Part shown: piece by piece, positions 32,725 to 41,905 of the stretch
Layout of the letters: every line of letters begins with the position of its first letter
Numbering within the stretch: the stretch's first letter is position 1
Source: Ferdinandcohnia humi_A
Lineage (GTDB): Bacteria; Bacillota; Bacilli; Bacillales; Bacillaceae_L
Direction: 5' to 3'
Assembly (NCBI GenBank): GCA_047608075.1
Contig: JBLKRX010000017.1
Coordinates: forward strand, 34,580-98,579
DNA length: 64,000 bases
Notes under the pieces: model-generated
What the model was told of the DNA's origin: nothing
Database searches by the model: none
Seen by the model: the letters and a program-made list of their open reading frames with translations, nothing else
Position numbers and translations under genes: made by a program

Positions 32725-33759
32725 ATGAGTAAATTAAAAATCGGTGTCATTGGTTGTGGAAGTATTGCGAAACATCGCCATCTACCTGAATATGCAATGA
32801 ACAAAAGTGTAGAAATCGTTGCTGTCTGTGATGTTGTAGAGGAGCGTGCTACTATGTTAGCGGAGTTGTATGGTGCTCAACCTTATAGAAGTTATGAAGA
32901 GCTACTAAAAAATTCTTCGGTAGATGCAGTTAGTGTTTGTACACCTAACTATCTACATGCACCAATTTCCATTGCAGCGCTGGAGGCAGGAAAGCATGTG
33001 CTATGTGAAAAGCCGATGGCAACATCTAGAGAAGAAGCGCTAGGTATGATTGAGGCAGCAAAGAAAAACAACAAAAAGTTAATGATTGCCCATAATCAGC
33101 GTTTTGTCGCTTCACACCAAAAAGCAAAACAGTTAATTCAGGATGGTAGTTTAGGAAAGATTTATAGCTTCCGTACCGCTTTTGGACATGGAGGTCCTGA
33201 GGGCTGGAGTGTTGATGGAAAGGACAGCTGGTTTTTCAAAAAGAAAGAAGCTTTTATTGGAGCTATGGGAGATCTAGGTGTCCACAAAACAGATTTGCTT
33301 CGCTTTTTACTTGGTGAGGAAATTGTAGAAGTCGGTGCTTTCATTGAAACAAGTGCCAAAGAAAATGCGGATGTGGACGATACTGCGGTATGTATTTTAA
33401 AAACAGAGTCTGGAATCATTGGAACGCTGGCTGCAAGCTGGTCGTATGTTTCGAAAGAGGATAACTCTACCATTATTTATTGTGAAAAGGGAATCATTCG
33501 TTTAGAAGAGGATCCTGTAAACAATCTTATTGTCCAATATCAAAATGGAGAAGTGGCTAAATATGAGCTTGGTGGAATTCAAACAAATGAAGACGGTGGG
33601 CAAACAAACTCACAGGTCATTTCCCATTTCGTTGATTCGATTTTACATAACACTGAACCACCAGTACCAGGTGAGGAAGGCATGAAATCACTTGAGGTCA
33701 TTTTATCTGCGTTAGAGTCGAATGAAACGAAGCGGTTCGTACGTTTGGAAGAGGTGTAA
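32725..33759 (+). CDS. Gfo/Idh/MocA-family oxidoreductase (first)
   Basis: The 344-residue NAD(P)-dependent dehydrogenase has the Rossmann motif GVIGCGSIAKHRHLP (about 5-19) and the catalytic EKP in HVLCEKPMATS (about 91-101). Like its neighbour it presumably oxidises a sugar hydroxyl, possibly at C3. It has a strong GGAGGAG site and is separated from thuA by 52 bases. Two such enzymes in one operon suggest one oxidising and one reducing step, or two substrates. Confidence 0.9.
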   Translation: MSKLKIGVIGCGSIAKHRHLPEYAMNKSVEIVAVCDVVEERATMLAELYGAQPYRSYEELLKNSSVDAVSVCTPNYLHAPISIAALEAGKHVLCEKPMATSREEALGMIEAAKKNNKKLMIAHNQRFVASHQKAKQLIQDGSLGKIYSFRTAFGHGGPEGWSVDGKDSWFFKKKEAFIGAMGDLGVHKTDLLRFLLGEEIVEVGAFIETSAKENADVDDTAVCILKTESGIIGTLAASWSYVSKEDNSTIIYCEKGIIRLEEDPVNNLIVQYQNGEVAKYELGGIQTNEDGGQTNSQVISHFVDSILHNTEPPVPGEEGMKSLEVILSALESNETKRFVRLEEV

Positions 33760-33762
33760 AAC

Positions 33763-34800
33763 ATGGGTAAGTTGCGTATTGGAATTATCGGAGCGGGTGG
33801 AATTGCTCAAGCGCGGCATATTCCCGCGTTCCAGAAGTTATCCGATCTAGTTACAATTGAAGCTATTTGTGACGTGAATGAAGAGGTAGCAAGGAATGTG
33901 GCTCAGAAGTTCCAGATAAATAAGGTGTTTTCAAATTATCATGAAATGTTTGCTAAGGTTGATGCGGTTACGATCTGTACTCCGAATAAGTTTCATGCTG
34001 ACATTGCAGTTGCTGCACTTGAAGCAGGGGTCCATGTATTATGTGAAAAGCCAATGGCAATGAGTACAGAAGAATGTCAGGCAATGGTTGATGCAGCCGA
34101 AGCCTCTGGAAAAGTTCTTTCAATTGCCTATCATTACCGGTTTATAAAAGACTCTCAAGCAGCGAAAAAGCTTGTTTTGGAAAATGAAATAGGAGAACCA
34201 ATTGTTGCAAGGGTAAAAGCATTAAGACGAAGAAAAGTTCCAGGTTGGGGAGTGTTTACAAATAAAGAACTTCAAGGTGGAGGAAGTTTAATAGACTGGG
34301 GCTGTCACTATCTAGACTTGTCTCTTTGGTTATTAGGTAACCCTGAGCCCGAGCTAGTAACCGGCACTACCTATAATCACTTGAGTAAAATGCCAAATCA
34401 AGTGAATCAGTGGGGAAGCTTTAACCACGAAACATTTAATGTGGATGACCATGTGACTGCTTATATTAGATTCAAAAACGGTGCATCGATGCTATTTGAA
34501 ACGTCCTGGTCAGCCAATATTCCTAAGGATGATGAAGGTGTAAGCATTTCAGGCACGGTTGGTGGAATCAATTTATTTCCGTTACAGTTGAACCAAGCAA
34601 AGCATGGAATGCTTCTGAATTCAGCTGCAGAGTGGGTTCCTGGTGACGAATCTCCAGATCTTCCTCAAGCCCAAAACTTTATCAATTGCTGTTTAGGTAT
34701 TGAACAACCTGTTGTGAAACCAAGGGAAGCCCTACAGGTATCAAAAATTATCGATGCGATTTATAAAAGCAGTGAAACGCGTCAGAGTATTATATTGTAA
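33763..34800 (+). CDS. Gfo/Idh/MocA-family oxidoreductase (second)
   Basis: The 345-residue enzyme has the Rossmann motif GIIGAGGIAQARHIP and the catalytic EKP in HVLCEKPMAMS. The C-terminal domain has GGSLIDWGCHYLDLSLWLLG, which contains the substrate-side Asp and His of the family. It starts 3 bases after the previous stop, with its ribosome binding site inside that gene. It is clearly diverged from the first copy rather than a recent duplicate. Confidence 0.9.
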   Translation: MGKLRIGIIGAGGIAQARHIPAFQKLSDLVTIEAICDVNEEVARNVAQKFQINKVFSNYHEMFAKVDAVTICTPNKFHADIAVAALEAGVHVLCEKPMAMSTEECQAMVDAAEASGKVLSIAYHYRFIKDSQAAKKLVLENEIGEPIVARVKALRRRKVPGWGVFTNKELQGGGSLIDWGCHYLDLSLWLLGNPEPELVTGTTYNHLSKMPNQVNQWGSFNHETFNVDDHVTAYIRFKNGASMLFETSWSANIPKDDEGVSISGTVGGINLFPLQLNQAKHGMLLNSAAEWVPGDESPDLPQAQNFINCCLGIEQPVVKPREALQVSKIIDAIYKSSETRQSIIL

Positions 34801-34816
34801 TAGGGGGAACATTCAA

Positions 34817-35785
34817 ATGAAGTTAGGAGTATTTACTGTATTATTTTCACAAAAGAGCTTTGAAGAAATGCTGGATTATGTTGCAGAAGCGGGGCTGCAA
34901 GCTGTTGAAATAGGTACAGGTGGTTATCCTGGAAATGCCCATTGTGATCTTGACACTCTGTTAGAGAGCGAGGAGAAGCGAACCGAATATCTAGATAAAG
35001 TGAGTTCACGTGGCTTACAAATTAGTGCCTTTAGCTGCCACGGAAATCCGCTCTCTCCGAATAAAGAATTTGCAGAGGAATCGCATCAAGCACTAGTAAA
35101 AACAATCAAGCTAGCAAGTTTACTTGGTGTACCGGTTGTTAACTGTTTTTCAGGTGTAGCGGGTGATTACGAAGGTGCGAAGTTTCCGAACTGGCCTGTT
35201 GCCCCTTGGCCAAATGAATATGGCGATATTCTAAAATGGCAATGGGAGGAAAAGTTAATACCATATTGGAAAAAATGGGGACAATTTGCGAAAGAACATC
35301 ATGTAAAAATCGGTCTTGAGCTTCATGGAGGCTTCCTGGTTCACACTCCATACACAATATTAAAGCTAAGGGAAGAAACATGTGATGCCATTGGTGCCAA
35401 TCTTGACCCAAGCCACTTATGGTGGCAAGGTATCAATCCGGTAGCGGCGATTAAAATACTTGGAAAAGCAAATGCTATCCACCATTTCCATGCAAAAGAC
35501 ACATATATAGATCAAGACAATGTGAATATGTATGGGTTAACAGATATGCAACCATATAGTGAAATCCAAACAAGAGCTTGGTCGTTCCGTTCAGTTGGTT
35601 GCGGTCACAGCATCCAGGAATGGTCCGATATGATGAGTGCTTTACGGACATATGGCTACGACTATGTTGTGAGCATCGAACATGAGGACCCGATCATGTC
35701 AATTGAAGAAGGATTTAAGCGGGCCGTTAAAAACCTAAAAGCAGTTCTAATTGAAGAAACACCGGATAATATGTGGTGGGTGTAA
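34817..35785 (+). CDS. Sugar phosphate isomerase/epimerase, TIM-barrel
   Basis: The 322-residue protein belongs to the xylose-isomerase-like/AP endonuclease 2 superfamily. Metal ligands can be seen in LQAVEIGTGG, IGLELHGGF, ANLDPSHLWW, HFHAKD and SIEHEDP. It likely interconverts a keto-sugar made by the dehydrogenases. ATG 34817 follows AGGGGGAA. It is the last gene of the operon and is followed by a terminator. Confidence 0.88.
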   Translation: MKLGVFTVLFSQKSFEEMLDYVAEAGLQAVEIGTGGYPGNAHCDLDTLLESEEKRTEYLDKVSSRGLQISAFSCHGNPLSPNKEFAEESHQALVKTIKLASLLGVPVVNCFSGVAGDYEGAKFPNWPVAPWPNEYGDILKWQWEEKLIPYWKKWGQFAKEHHVKIGLELHGGFLVHTPYTILKLREETCDAIGANLDPSHLWWQGINPVAAIKILGKANAIHHFHAKDTYIDQDNVNMYGLTDMQPYSEIQTRAWSFRSVGCGHSIQEWSDMMSALRTYGYDYVVSIEHEDPIMSIEEGFKRAVKNLKAVLIEETPDNMWWV

Positions 35786-35797
35786 GAAAGGTAGGAG

Positions 35798-35832
35798 GGT
35801 TCATGCCATTTTGATATGGTGTGGGCCTTTTG
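35798..35832 (+). terminator. Terminator of the sugar operon
   Basis: A 12-base stem, GGTTCATGCCAT with ATGGTGTGGGCC, pairs fully if G-U pairs are allowed, with a 6-base loop and a TTTTG tail. Confidence 0.75.
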
Positions 35833-35949
35833 TAATTTTGTAAAAAAATTTGTAATTAACTATTGCAAAATAAAATATACATATGTAAAATAGAAAAAGT
35901 AATCAGCCAAATGGTTTTCGACAAAATTCAACAAATTTTAAAAAAGACC

Positions 35950-35978
35950 TTGCAACATGCTTACAAACTTGTTATAAT
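35950..35978 (+). promoter_or_regulatory. Promoter of the tRNA-Gly gene
   Basis: TTGCAA (35950-35955), 17 bases, TATAAT (35973-35978). This is a near-consensus SigA promoter about 65 bases before the tRNA. Confidence 0.85.
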
Positions 35979-36043
35979 ATTCACATACTTTTAGTTTTTA
36001 AAAAAGCACATCGCTTTATCAAGTAATGCTAATTTAATATTGT

Positions 36044-36117
36044 GCGGGTGTAGTTTAATGGTAAAACCTCAGCCTTCCAAGCTGATGTCGTGAGTTCGAT
36101 TCTCATCACCCGCTCCA
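36044..36117 (+). tRNA. tRNA-Gly (anticodon UCC)
   Basis: The 74-base gene begins GCGGGTG and ends CACCCGCT with encoded CCA. The acceptor stem pairs fully. The anticodon loop CTTCCAA carries TCC, reading GGA and GGG codons. The T-arm GTTCGATTC is intact. Confidence 0.96.
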
Positions 36118-36126
36118 TACATAACT

Positions 36127-36171
36127 AACGCAGTGTTTCGTTTCTTAGTAAAACGAGGTATTGCGTTTTTT
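36127..36171 (+). terminator. Terminator of the tRNA-Gly transcript
   Basis: AACGCA and TGCGTT close a longer imperfect stem that includes CGTTT and AAACG, followed by six T. Confidence 0.8.
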
Positions 36172-36194
36172 CATGTTTTAAAAACAGCAAAGCT

Positions 36195-36863
36195 CTATGT
36201 AAGCAACATAGAACTCGCCGTACCACCATGGATTTGAGTAAACATTTTTGCAAGAGATTCTATTAATTTTTCACAGCTTTCATTGGACAGGGATGGTTTC
36301 AAATAAATGATTTGAATAGCATTTTTTGTTTCGGTTGTGACTGCAGTCCTTTCTGAGTCAACATACGGACTACCGAAAGCCCCGATCGTATCACTAGACA
36401 GGATTTTATCCTTCATTGATATAATCCTGCCGTTAATTCCTTCATACTTATCATCTTCACGCCCAAGTCTGATTTCAACGTTTCCATGAATCTTATCTGC
36501 ATCATAAATTCCAATTGGTATTTCATATTGCATAGAAAAGAAATTATTTAGGTCTACTGCTGAATGAATAGTATGTAGGAAATTCTGTTTTTGAATACGT
36601 CGATATATGGATTCAACCGAAGGACGATATCGATTTGGATCTGTACCGACCTGCTTAAATATGGTTCGCCATTCGGCAATCCCTTTTACATCCGTTATTG
36701 CTTTGTCTTCTAGGTCAAAAAATAGTGACTCCTGAAAGGTTTGAAGTCTGCCTCGTAGCATTTGTGGAGAATCTCCAACTTCAATAGTATTATACTGAAT
36801 GATACCGACCTTAAAATCCGCTATAATCTCTTTTAAGAGAGAGGAAAGAGTAATTTCCATCAT
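36195..36863 (-). CDS. B3/B4-domain protein (tRNA-synthetase-editing-like)
   Basis: The 222-residue protein resembles the B3/B4 domain of bacterial phenylalanyl-tRNA synthetase beta chains, which edits mischarged tRNA. Typical segments are EWRTIFKQVGTDPNRYRPSVE, DLNNFFSMQYEIPIGIYDAD and FGSPYVDSERTAVT. Free-standing versions are common in Bacilli, and their substrate is unknown. GGAGGG lies just upstream of an ATG-ATG start. It is divergent from queG. Confidence 0.83.
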   Translation of the reverse strand: MMEITLSSLLKEIIADFKVGIIQYNTIEVGDSPQMLRGRLQTFQESLFFDLEDKAITDVKGIAEWRTIFKQVGTDPNRYRPSVESIYRRIQKQNFLHTIHSAVDLNNFFSMQYEIPIGIYDADKIHGNVEIRLGREDDKYEGINGRIISMKDKILSSDTIGAFGSPYVDSERTAVTTETKNAIQIIYLKPSLSNESCEKLIESLAKMFTQIHGGTASSMLLT

Positions 36864-36959
36864 TTAATCCCTCCAAAATTTGTTACGAATAGTGTACCAT
36901 AAAAGCTAGTGACTGTTGAAACGAGAGAACCATCAAATAAAAAGAAAGGAGGTTATACC

Positions 36960-38093
36960 ATGGATATTTTACAACTTAAGCAGGAAGTTATTGAATACAG
37001 TAAGAAAATTGGAATTGACAAAATTGGTTTTACTAGTGCCTCACCGTTTGAAGAGCTGAAAGCTAGATTGATTCGACAGCAGGAGCTAGGATATCAATCA
37101 GGGTTTGAGGAGCCGGATATTGAAAAAAGAACAAATCCTCAAGCGTTGATGCCAGGGGCGCAATCAATTATTGCCATTGCGCTGGCATATCCTTCAAAGC
37201 TGAAGAATGCACCGAGAAGTACAAGAGAGGAACGTCGCGGGTTATTTGCACGTGCTTCATGGGGAGAGGATTACCACCGTGTTCTAAGAGACAGACTGCA
37301 AAAGCTTGAAGTATTTCTTGCTGAAAAGGTTCCTGGTGCCAAGCTGCAATCAATGGTAGATACAGGTGAATTATCAGACCGAGCAGTAGCGGAACGAGCT
37401 GGAATTGGATGGAGTGGAAAAAACTGTGCGATCATCACTCCTGAGTTTGGCTCGTATGTGTACCTAGGTGAGATGATAACGAATATTCCATTTGAGCCTG
37501 ATACACCGATTGAAGATCAATGTGGATCATGCAGAGCATGTCTTGATGCATGTCCAACGGGAGCCTTGGTTCAGGGAGGACAGATTAACGCACAGCAATG
37601 TGTTAGCTTCCTCACGCAAACAAAGGACTTCCTACCGGAGGAGTTTCGAACAAATATTGGGAATCGTCTGTATGGATGTGACTCATGTCAAACAGCCTGC
37701 CCAAAAAATAAGGGCGTCGATTTTCATTTCCACGAGGAAATGGAACCGAATCCTGAGGTCGTAAAGCCATTGCTAAAACCACTTCTTTCAATTGGAAACC
37801 GAGAATTTAAAGAAACGTTTGGAACGCTCTCAGGTTCTTGGAGAGGAAAAAAGCCAATTCAGCGTAATGCAATTATCGCATTAGGTCATTTTAAGGATCG
37901 TACCGCACTACCCGAACTAACGAAGGTGTTAAAAGAAGACCCCAGACCTGTTCTACGCGGAACAGCTGCGTGGGCCATAGGGAAAATCGGAAATATAGAA
38001 GCTATCCCAATCCTAGAGGACGCCAAGCGAAGAGAAAAAGATGAACAAGTGCTTGAAGAAATTGAAAAAGGGTTGAACATGCTGATGGTTTAA
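36960..38093 (+). CDS. queG: Epoxyqueuosine reductase
   Basis: QueG reduces epoxyqueuosine to queuosine in tRNA, using cobalamin and two [4Fe-4S] clusters, so it connects to the cobalamin operon at the left of the window. The 377-residue protein has the cobalamin-binding N-terminal part, the ferredoxin motifs CGSCRACLDACPTGAL and CDSCQTACP, and a C-terminal HEAT-like repeat region (about 310-375). ATG 36960 follows AAAGGAGG by 8 bases. Confidence 0.93.
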   Translation: MDILQLKQEVIEYSKKIGIDKIGFTSASPFEELKARLIRQQELGYQSGFEEPDIEKRTNPQALMPGAQSIIAIALAYPSKLKNAPRSTREERRGLFARASWGEDYHRVLRDRLQKLEVFLAEKVPGAKLQSMVDTGELSDRAVAERAGIGWSGKNCAIITPEFGSYVYLGEMITNIPFEPDTPIEDQCGSCRACLDACPTGALVQGGQINAQQCVSFLTQTKDFLPEEFRTNIGNRLYGCDSCQTACPKNKGVDFHFHEEMEPNPEVVKPLLKPLLSIGNREFKETFGTLSGSWRGKKPIQRNAIIALGHFKDRTALPELTKVLKEDPRPVLRGTAAWAIGKIGNIEAIPILEDAKRREKDEQVLEEIEKGLNMLMV

Positions 38094-38126
38094 AGAGACC
38101 AAATTACAGATTTGGTCTCTTTTAAT
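38092..38126 (+). terminator. Terminator of queG
   Basis: AAAGAGACCAAAT pairs with ATTTGGTCTCTTT. The hairpin is strong and nearly symmetrical, so it may also work for the converging minus-strand genes. Confidence 0.85.
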
Positions 38127-38148
38127 TTGAAACTCAACTAAATTTATT

Positions 38149-38709
38149 TCATTGAAGTGCTTCGTGCTTATGCAGCTTTCTTAGCAGGACTAGAAACATA
38201 ATTTCCAATCCAATACTTATAGGAATAGTGAAAAGTAGGTATGCTGCTACTAAATCACTCCAAATATTCATAACGAATGAATGAGAGAAAGTAATAATAA
38301 GCATTAAAACCATATAAACCTTAAAGGCTTGTGAACTTCTTTTAATGAGAGCTTCATCGCTAAGAGTCATAACGATTTCCATGATGAACTGAAAGACAAA
38401 GAATACAAGAATTAATTTTACGATTGCAAGTATTGTTGTATAAATGAACCACAATGATATGGCTTCTATGTGGCCAACTGCGTTCATGCCTACAGTTTGT
38501 TGAACGACCACGGTAGGGATGCTTACAATAATAAGTATACTTGCAAGTATCTTTATTCTATCGGCATTACGATTCCCCTTGGTGGTCGCATTTACACCTG
38601 AAAATATCAAATAATAGCCAACAGGGTCGGGTAAAAGATCAATAAAAATATGAATTTCTAGAAAGATTAAAATGAAACCCCAGAATAGACGATTAAAGTT
38701 TACTTTCAC
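38149..38709 (-). CDS. Multi-helix membrane protein of unknown function
   Basis: The 186-residue protein has about five predicted membrane helices. An N-terminal segment, IDLLPDPVGYYLIFSGV, is reminiscent of small Bacillus membrane proteins with an LLPDFIGY-type motif. No catalytic residues are apparent. It overlaps the preceding gene by four bases, so the two form an operon. Confidence 0.65.
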   Translation of the reverse strand: MKVNFNRLFWGFILIFLEIHIFIDLLPDPVGYYLIFSGVNATTKGNRNADRIKILASILIIVSIPTVVVQQTVGMNAVGHIEAISLWFIYTTILAIVKLILVFFVFQFIMEIVMTLSDEALIKRSSQAFKVYMVLMLIITFSHSFVMNIWSDLVAAYLLFTIPISIGLEIMFLVLLRKLHKHEALQ

Positions 38710-39644
38710 TCATTCTCACCACTCTTTTTGGTTTTGATAATGTTATTGATTTTCTTTTGATCTAAGCTTGGTGCATCACTAATTGGAGCTTCCAAAATGA
38801 AGGGCTCACCTGATTCTGTCTTCCCTATGATTTTTACACTGAAAGTAAAATAACTATTCCGAGTGGGATTATACTTCATTAGTAAAAGAATCCATTCGCT
38901 TTGCTTTAAAGAGAATGGAAACAATTCGTCATGAATCAATACACCTGGCAAGCTACTCCATTTCTTATCTCGCCCTTCAGTTAACCAATTTGGAGGTTCT
39001 GCCCCGGTCATAAGTTCTTCCAGTTCACTTAATCTCTCTTGATTGAGATCAACCTTTACCAAAACCTCATCAGCTATTTCTTCAGGAAAAGGAACTGTAA
39101 TATCTTCAATCGTTATAGGCTGTAAGGTAATGAATGATTTCGTTTCTCGATGCTGATTGCTGCTTCCACTATAACGAGTTTCCAAAACCTGAGGCTTGGG
39201 ATTACTTTTATGAAGAATGACATTGCCAATGTCAGCCTGAATGGTTTTCCCATCAGAGAAATGTACAATCATATTAGAAAATTCAAATGGAATGTTATCC
39301 TGAATATTCACGCTAGGAATCGAAAGAGTAACTGCTTTTAAATAATGATGGGTGAACTCTTGTTCATATTGGGGTGTATTTGTATCCCACATATTAAAGT
39401 ACTGAGTGGATAATGGATAAAAGGTCTCACCATTAATATCAACATGTGATACTGTCGAAAAATCAGACTTATTCGCTAGGTAATAGAACGGTAAATGATT
39501 GTCACCTTCTATATTTATGCTAGTTTCATAGTAATGATCTAAAAAGAGTGGAGCCGCAAGCTGCTTTGACTCGAAAAATAGATAATTTCCGATATAGCTT
39601 AGAATGATAATCAAAATACTTCCCCAAAAAGTCCTTACCTTCAA
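38706..39644 (-). CDS. Membrane-anchored extracytoplasmic protein of unknown function
   Basis: The 312-residue protein has one N-terminal membrane helix (WGSILIIILSYIGNYLFF). A large, probably external, beta-rich domain follows without Cys. I recognise no family. The start is TTG 39644 after GGGGGTTA; an in-frame ATG at 39683 lies 13 codons further up without a binding site. It is paired with the membrane protein downstream, so both probably act at the cell surface. Confidence 0.6.
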   Translation of the reverse strand: MKVRTFWGSILIIILSYIGNYLFFESKQLAAPLFLDHYYETSINIEGDNHLPFYYLANKSDFSTVSHVDINGETFYPLSTQYFNMWDTNTPQYEQEFTHHYLKAVTLSIPSVNIQDNIPFEFSNMIVHFSDGKTIQADIGNVILHKSNPKPQVLETRYSGSSNQHRETKSFITLQPITIEDITVPFPEEIADEVLVKVDLNQERLSELEELMTGAEPPNWLTEGRDKKWSSLPGVLIHDELFPFSLKQSEWILLLMKYNPTRNSYFTFSVKIIGKTESGEPFILEAPISDAPSLDQKKINNIIKTKKSGENE

Positions 39645-39821
39645 GTAATAACCCCCAATTCTAAAAATTATTGTTACTTCCATTGTACCATTATCAAATG
39701 GAAATTTAAGTAAAACTATAATACTATCTATAAGCTTGGTAGATAATTAAAAAAGATTTTCTACTTAAACTTCATTTTCTTTCATATTGTGTAGTAACAC
39801 AGCAAGAGGTGGTGGTCAACT

Positions 39822-40703
39822 TTGAAAGAGATTTTAGCGAAGGTAATTGAAGCCAAGGCCCAATTACTTGTTGGGAATCATAGAAATATGCCATTTCTTT
39901 TATCAGAACAAGACGTTGAGGTAATTCAGAGGAAAAAAAACCTTCTTGAAAAGCGCTCTGCCGAGATTGTAAAATGTCATGCCGGCGGAAAAATCGTAAA
40001 AAAAGAAGAAGTTGATGGAAAAACCATACTACATTACTTGGTGCATTACCGTTATCTCATTAAGCAAAATAAAAACCTGTACTTGGAAGAACAATGTGAG
40101 GACAGAAATGCTATTTTTATGTTAGATAAATTAGTTAGTGATCAAGCACAGCCTACACAAATTGAAACAGATTATGAACCGATGGTCCGTGAAATTGACG
40201 ATGAGATGCCTAGGAATTTTACTTACAACCGTTTGGCAGCTGTTCAATATGCGGAACTGTGGTGGAATAGCTACAACCCGAGGTACGAGAAATTTAATGA
40301 TAATTGTACGAATTTCATTTCGCAATGCTTGCATGCTGGCGGCGCACCTATGCATGGCTATCCGGATCGTGGAAAGGGCTGGTGGATGCAAAATAACAGC
40401 TGGAGCTGGAGTTGGTCTGTTGCTAATGCGTTTCGATGGTATTTAAGTGGATCTCGAAAAGGTTTACAAGCAAGAGAGGTTTCTTCACCAAGGCAGCTTC
40501 TGCTTGGGGATGTCATCTGCTACGATTTTGAAGGAGATGGAAAATACAATCACAATACAATTGTTGTAGCGAAGGATGCCCTAGGGTATCCGCTCGTCAA
40601 TGCCCAATCGCAAAACAGTCGAATGAGATACTGGTCATACGAGGATTCGACAGCTTATACACCGAATATTACGTACAAGTTTTTTCATATCATTAATAAC
40701 TAA
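39822..40703 (+). CDS. Amidase-domain protein (Amidase_6 type)
   Basis: The 293-residue protein has a C-terminal putative amidase domain (about 130-290) related to NlpC/P60-like Cys hydrolases. It contains YAELWWNSYNPRYEKF, the likely nucleophile Cys in DNCTNFISQCLHAGG and the later His in GKYNHNTIVV. There is no signal peptide, so it may act in the mother cell or forespore. TTG 39822 follows GAGGTGGTGG. Cell-wall or spore-cortex action is inferred from the family. Confidence 0.83.
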   Translation: MKEILAKVIEAKAQLLVGNHRNMPFLLSEQDVEVIQRKKNLLEKRSAEIVKCHAGGKIVKKEEVDGKTILHYLVHYRYLIKQNKNLYLEEQCEDRNAIFMLDKLVSDQAQPTQIETDYEPMVREIDDEMPRNFTYNRLAAVQYAELWWNSYNPRYEKFNDNCTNFISQCLHAGGAPMHGYPDRGKGWWMQNNSWSWSWSVANAFRWYLSGSRKGLQAREVSSPRQLLLGDVICYDFEGDGKYNHNTIVVAKDALGYPLVNAQSQNSRMRYWSYEDSTAYTPNITYKFFHIINN

Positions 40704-40741
40704 ATGCAGCTTTTTGGTATAATAACGATGAGGTGAAGAAA

Positions 40742-41218
40742 GTGGGAATCCATGTCGTATTATACCAACCAGAAATACCATCAAATACAGGTAATATTGC
40801 TCGCACATGTGCGGCAACTGATACAACATTACATTTAATTCGTCCCCTTGGCTTTTCAACTGATGACAAAATGCTCAAGCGTGCAGGATTAGACTATTGG
40901 GAGTTTGTAAAAATTCATTATTATGATTCACTAGATGAGCTTTTTGAAAAGTACAAGGATGGAGAGTTTTACTTAATTACGAAGTTCGGACAAAAAACAC
41001 ATTCATCCTTTGATTATAGTCACATAGAAAAAGACTATTTCTTTGTGTTCGGAAGGGAAACAACTGGTTTACCAAAAGACCTTATCCAACAAAACATGGA
41101 TCGTGCTCTGCGTCTTCCAATGACAGAGAATGTTCGGTCACTAAATCTTTCGAATACAGCAGCCATACTTATTTATGAAGCATTACGTCAGCAGGATTAC
41201 CCTGGGCTTAAAATGTAA
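40742..41218 (+). CDS. trmL: tRNA (cytidine/uridine(34)-2'-O)-methyltransferase
   Basis: TrmL methylates the wobble ribose of certain tRNA-Leu. The 158-residue SPOUT enzyme shows the complete set of motifs: VLYQPEIPSNTGNIARTCAA at the start, FGRETTGLPKDL, and LPMTENVRSLNLSNTAAI, the knot region. The start is GTG 40742, 7 bases after AGGTG; GTG 40733 in the same frame overlaps that site. A terminator follows. Confidence 0.93.
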   Translation: MGIHVVLYQPEIPSNTGNIARTCAATDTTLHLIRPLGFSTDDKMLKRAGLDYWEFVKIHYYDSLDELFEKYKDGEFYLITKFGQKTHSSFDYSHIEKDYFFVFGRETTGLPKDLIQQNMDRALRLPMTENVRSLNLSNTAAILIYEALRQQDYPGLKM

Positions 41219-41222
41219 ATAT

Positions 41223-41259
41223 AAAAAAGACCTTACCTTTAATTAGGCAAGGTCTTTTT
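41223..41259 (+). terminator. Terminator of trmL
   Basis: AAAAAGACCTT pairs with AAGGTCTTTTT, with inner CCT/AGG pairing. Confidence 0.88.
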
Positions 41260-41280
41260 CAAGTAAAGAAATTGCTTCAA

Positions 41281-41523
41281 TGTCTATCTCCTGCGCCGAT
41301 CCCCTAGAGGTCAAATAACCGTGGCAAGAACAGTCAGAATACGACTTTTTACCAAAGAACATATGTTTTTCAGACTTGCACAGTTCAAGGTAAGCTCCTA
41401 CAGCATAATCATCGCACGTAGAAAATGCATTGCATTTTCGAGGAAGTGCTGACGTCAACGTTCGCAACAGAATGTGGCTGATCTTAGTTGACGTTCCTCT
41501 TTCCAAGGCGCTTGCGCTTTTCG
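41281..41523. repeat. Bacillaceae-type long intergenic repeat, copy 1
   Basis: Starts TGTCTATCTCC, contains CCCCTAGAGGTCAAATAACC, GACTTGCAC and TGACGTCAACGTTCGC, and ends GGCGCTTGCGCTTTTCG. A second copy lies at 54881-55067. Its right end abuts the stop codon of the 30-residue gene on the minus strand. Confidence 0.75.
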
Positions 41524-41525
41524 TA

Positions 41526-41618
41526 TTACTTCTTCACACCTGGTTTGTCTTCGTAGCCACCTGTAAAGATTGCTGTTAAAAAGGCAAGAACAACTCCTAA
41601 AATTAGGATCAATTTCAT
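41526..41618 (-). CDS. 30-residue membrane peptide
   Basis: A tiny gene with AAAGGAGG 8 bases before its ATG. The product is one membrane helix (MKLILILGVVLAFLTAIFTG) followed by a short charged tail GYEDKPGVKK. The shape is familiar from Bacillus genomes, where such peptides are usually unnamed. The function is unknown. The repeat copy at 41281-41523 begins 2 bases beyond its stop and may act as its terminator. Confidence 0.7.
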   Translation of the reverse strand: MKLILILGVVLAFLTAIFTGGYEDKPGVKK

Positions 41619-41642
41619 GTGCTTTTCCTCCTTTATGTAAGC

Positions 41643-41666
41643 GGTTCAAAATTATATTTTTGAACC
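41643..41666. promoter_or_regulatory. Inverted repeat upstream of the 30-residue gene
   Basis: GGTTCAAAA and TTTTGAACC, 6 bases apart, with a TATAAT on the minus strand inside. It probably marks the promoter/operator of the small gene. Confidence 0.45.
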
Positions 41667-41905
41667 CTTAATCTCCTGAATCTAATAAACACACTATAAC
41701 CGTATTATAACCTAAAAAAAATTCAGTGTGAATGAAAAGTATGGACAATTTCCAACTTTTTCGAACCGTTTCTGGATTGATACATAGACTAGAGAGATAT
41801 TCTTTAACATAGCATTCCTATTTTCTCACAATTGGTAATAAATATAATCTCTACTTTTACAAAGATATCAAATAAGTGGGACATGTTGAAATTTGTAAGA
41901 TGAAA

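Noticed and set aside
41243..41649. Minus-strand frames across the long repeat
   Set aside because: They consist of repeat sequence and the reverse of the trmL terminator. Only the 30-residue gene at 41526-41618 has a ribosome binding site and a sensible product.
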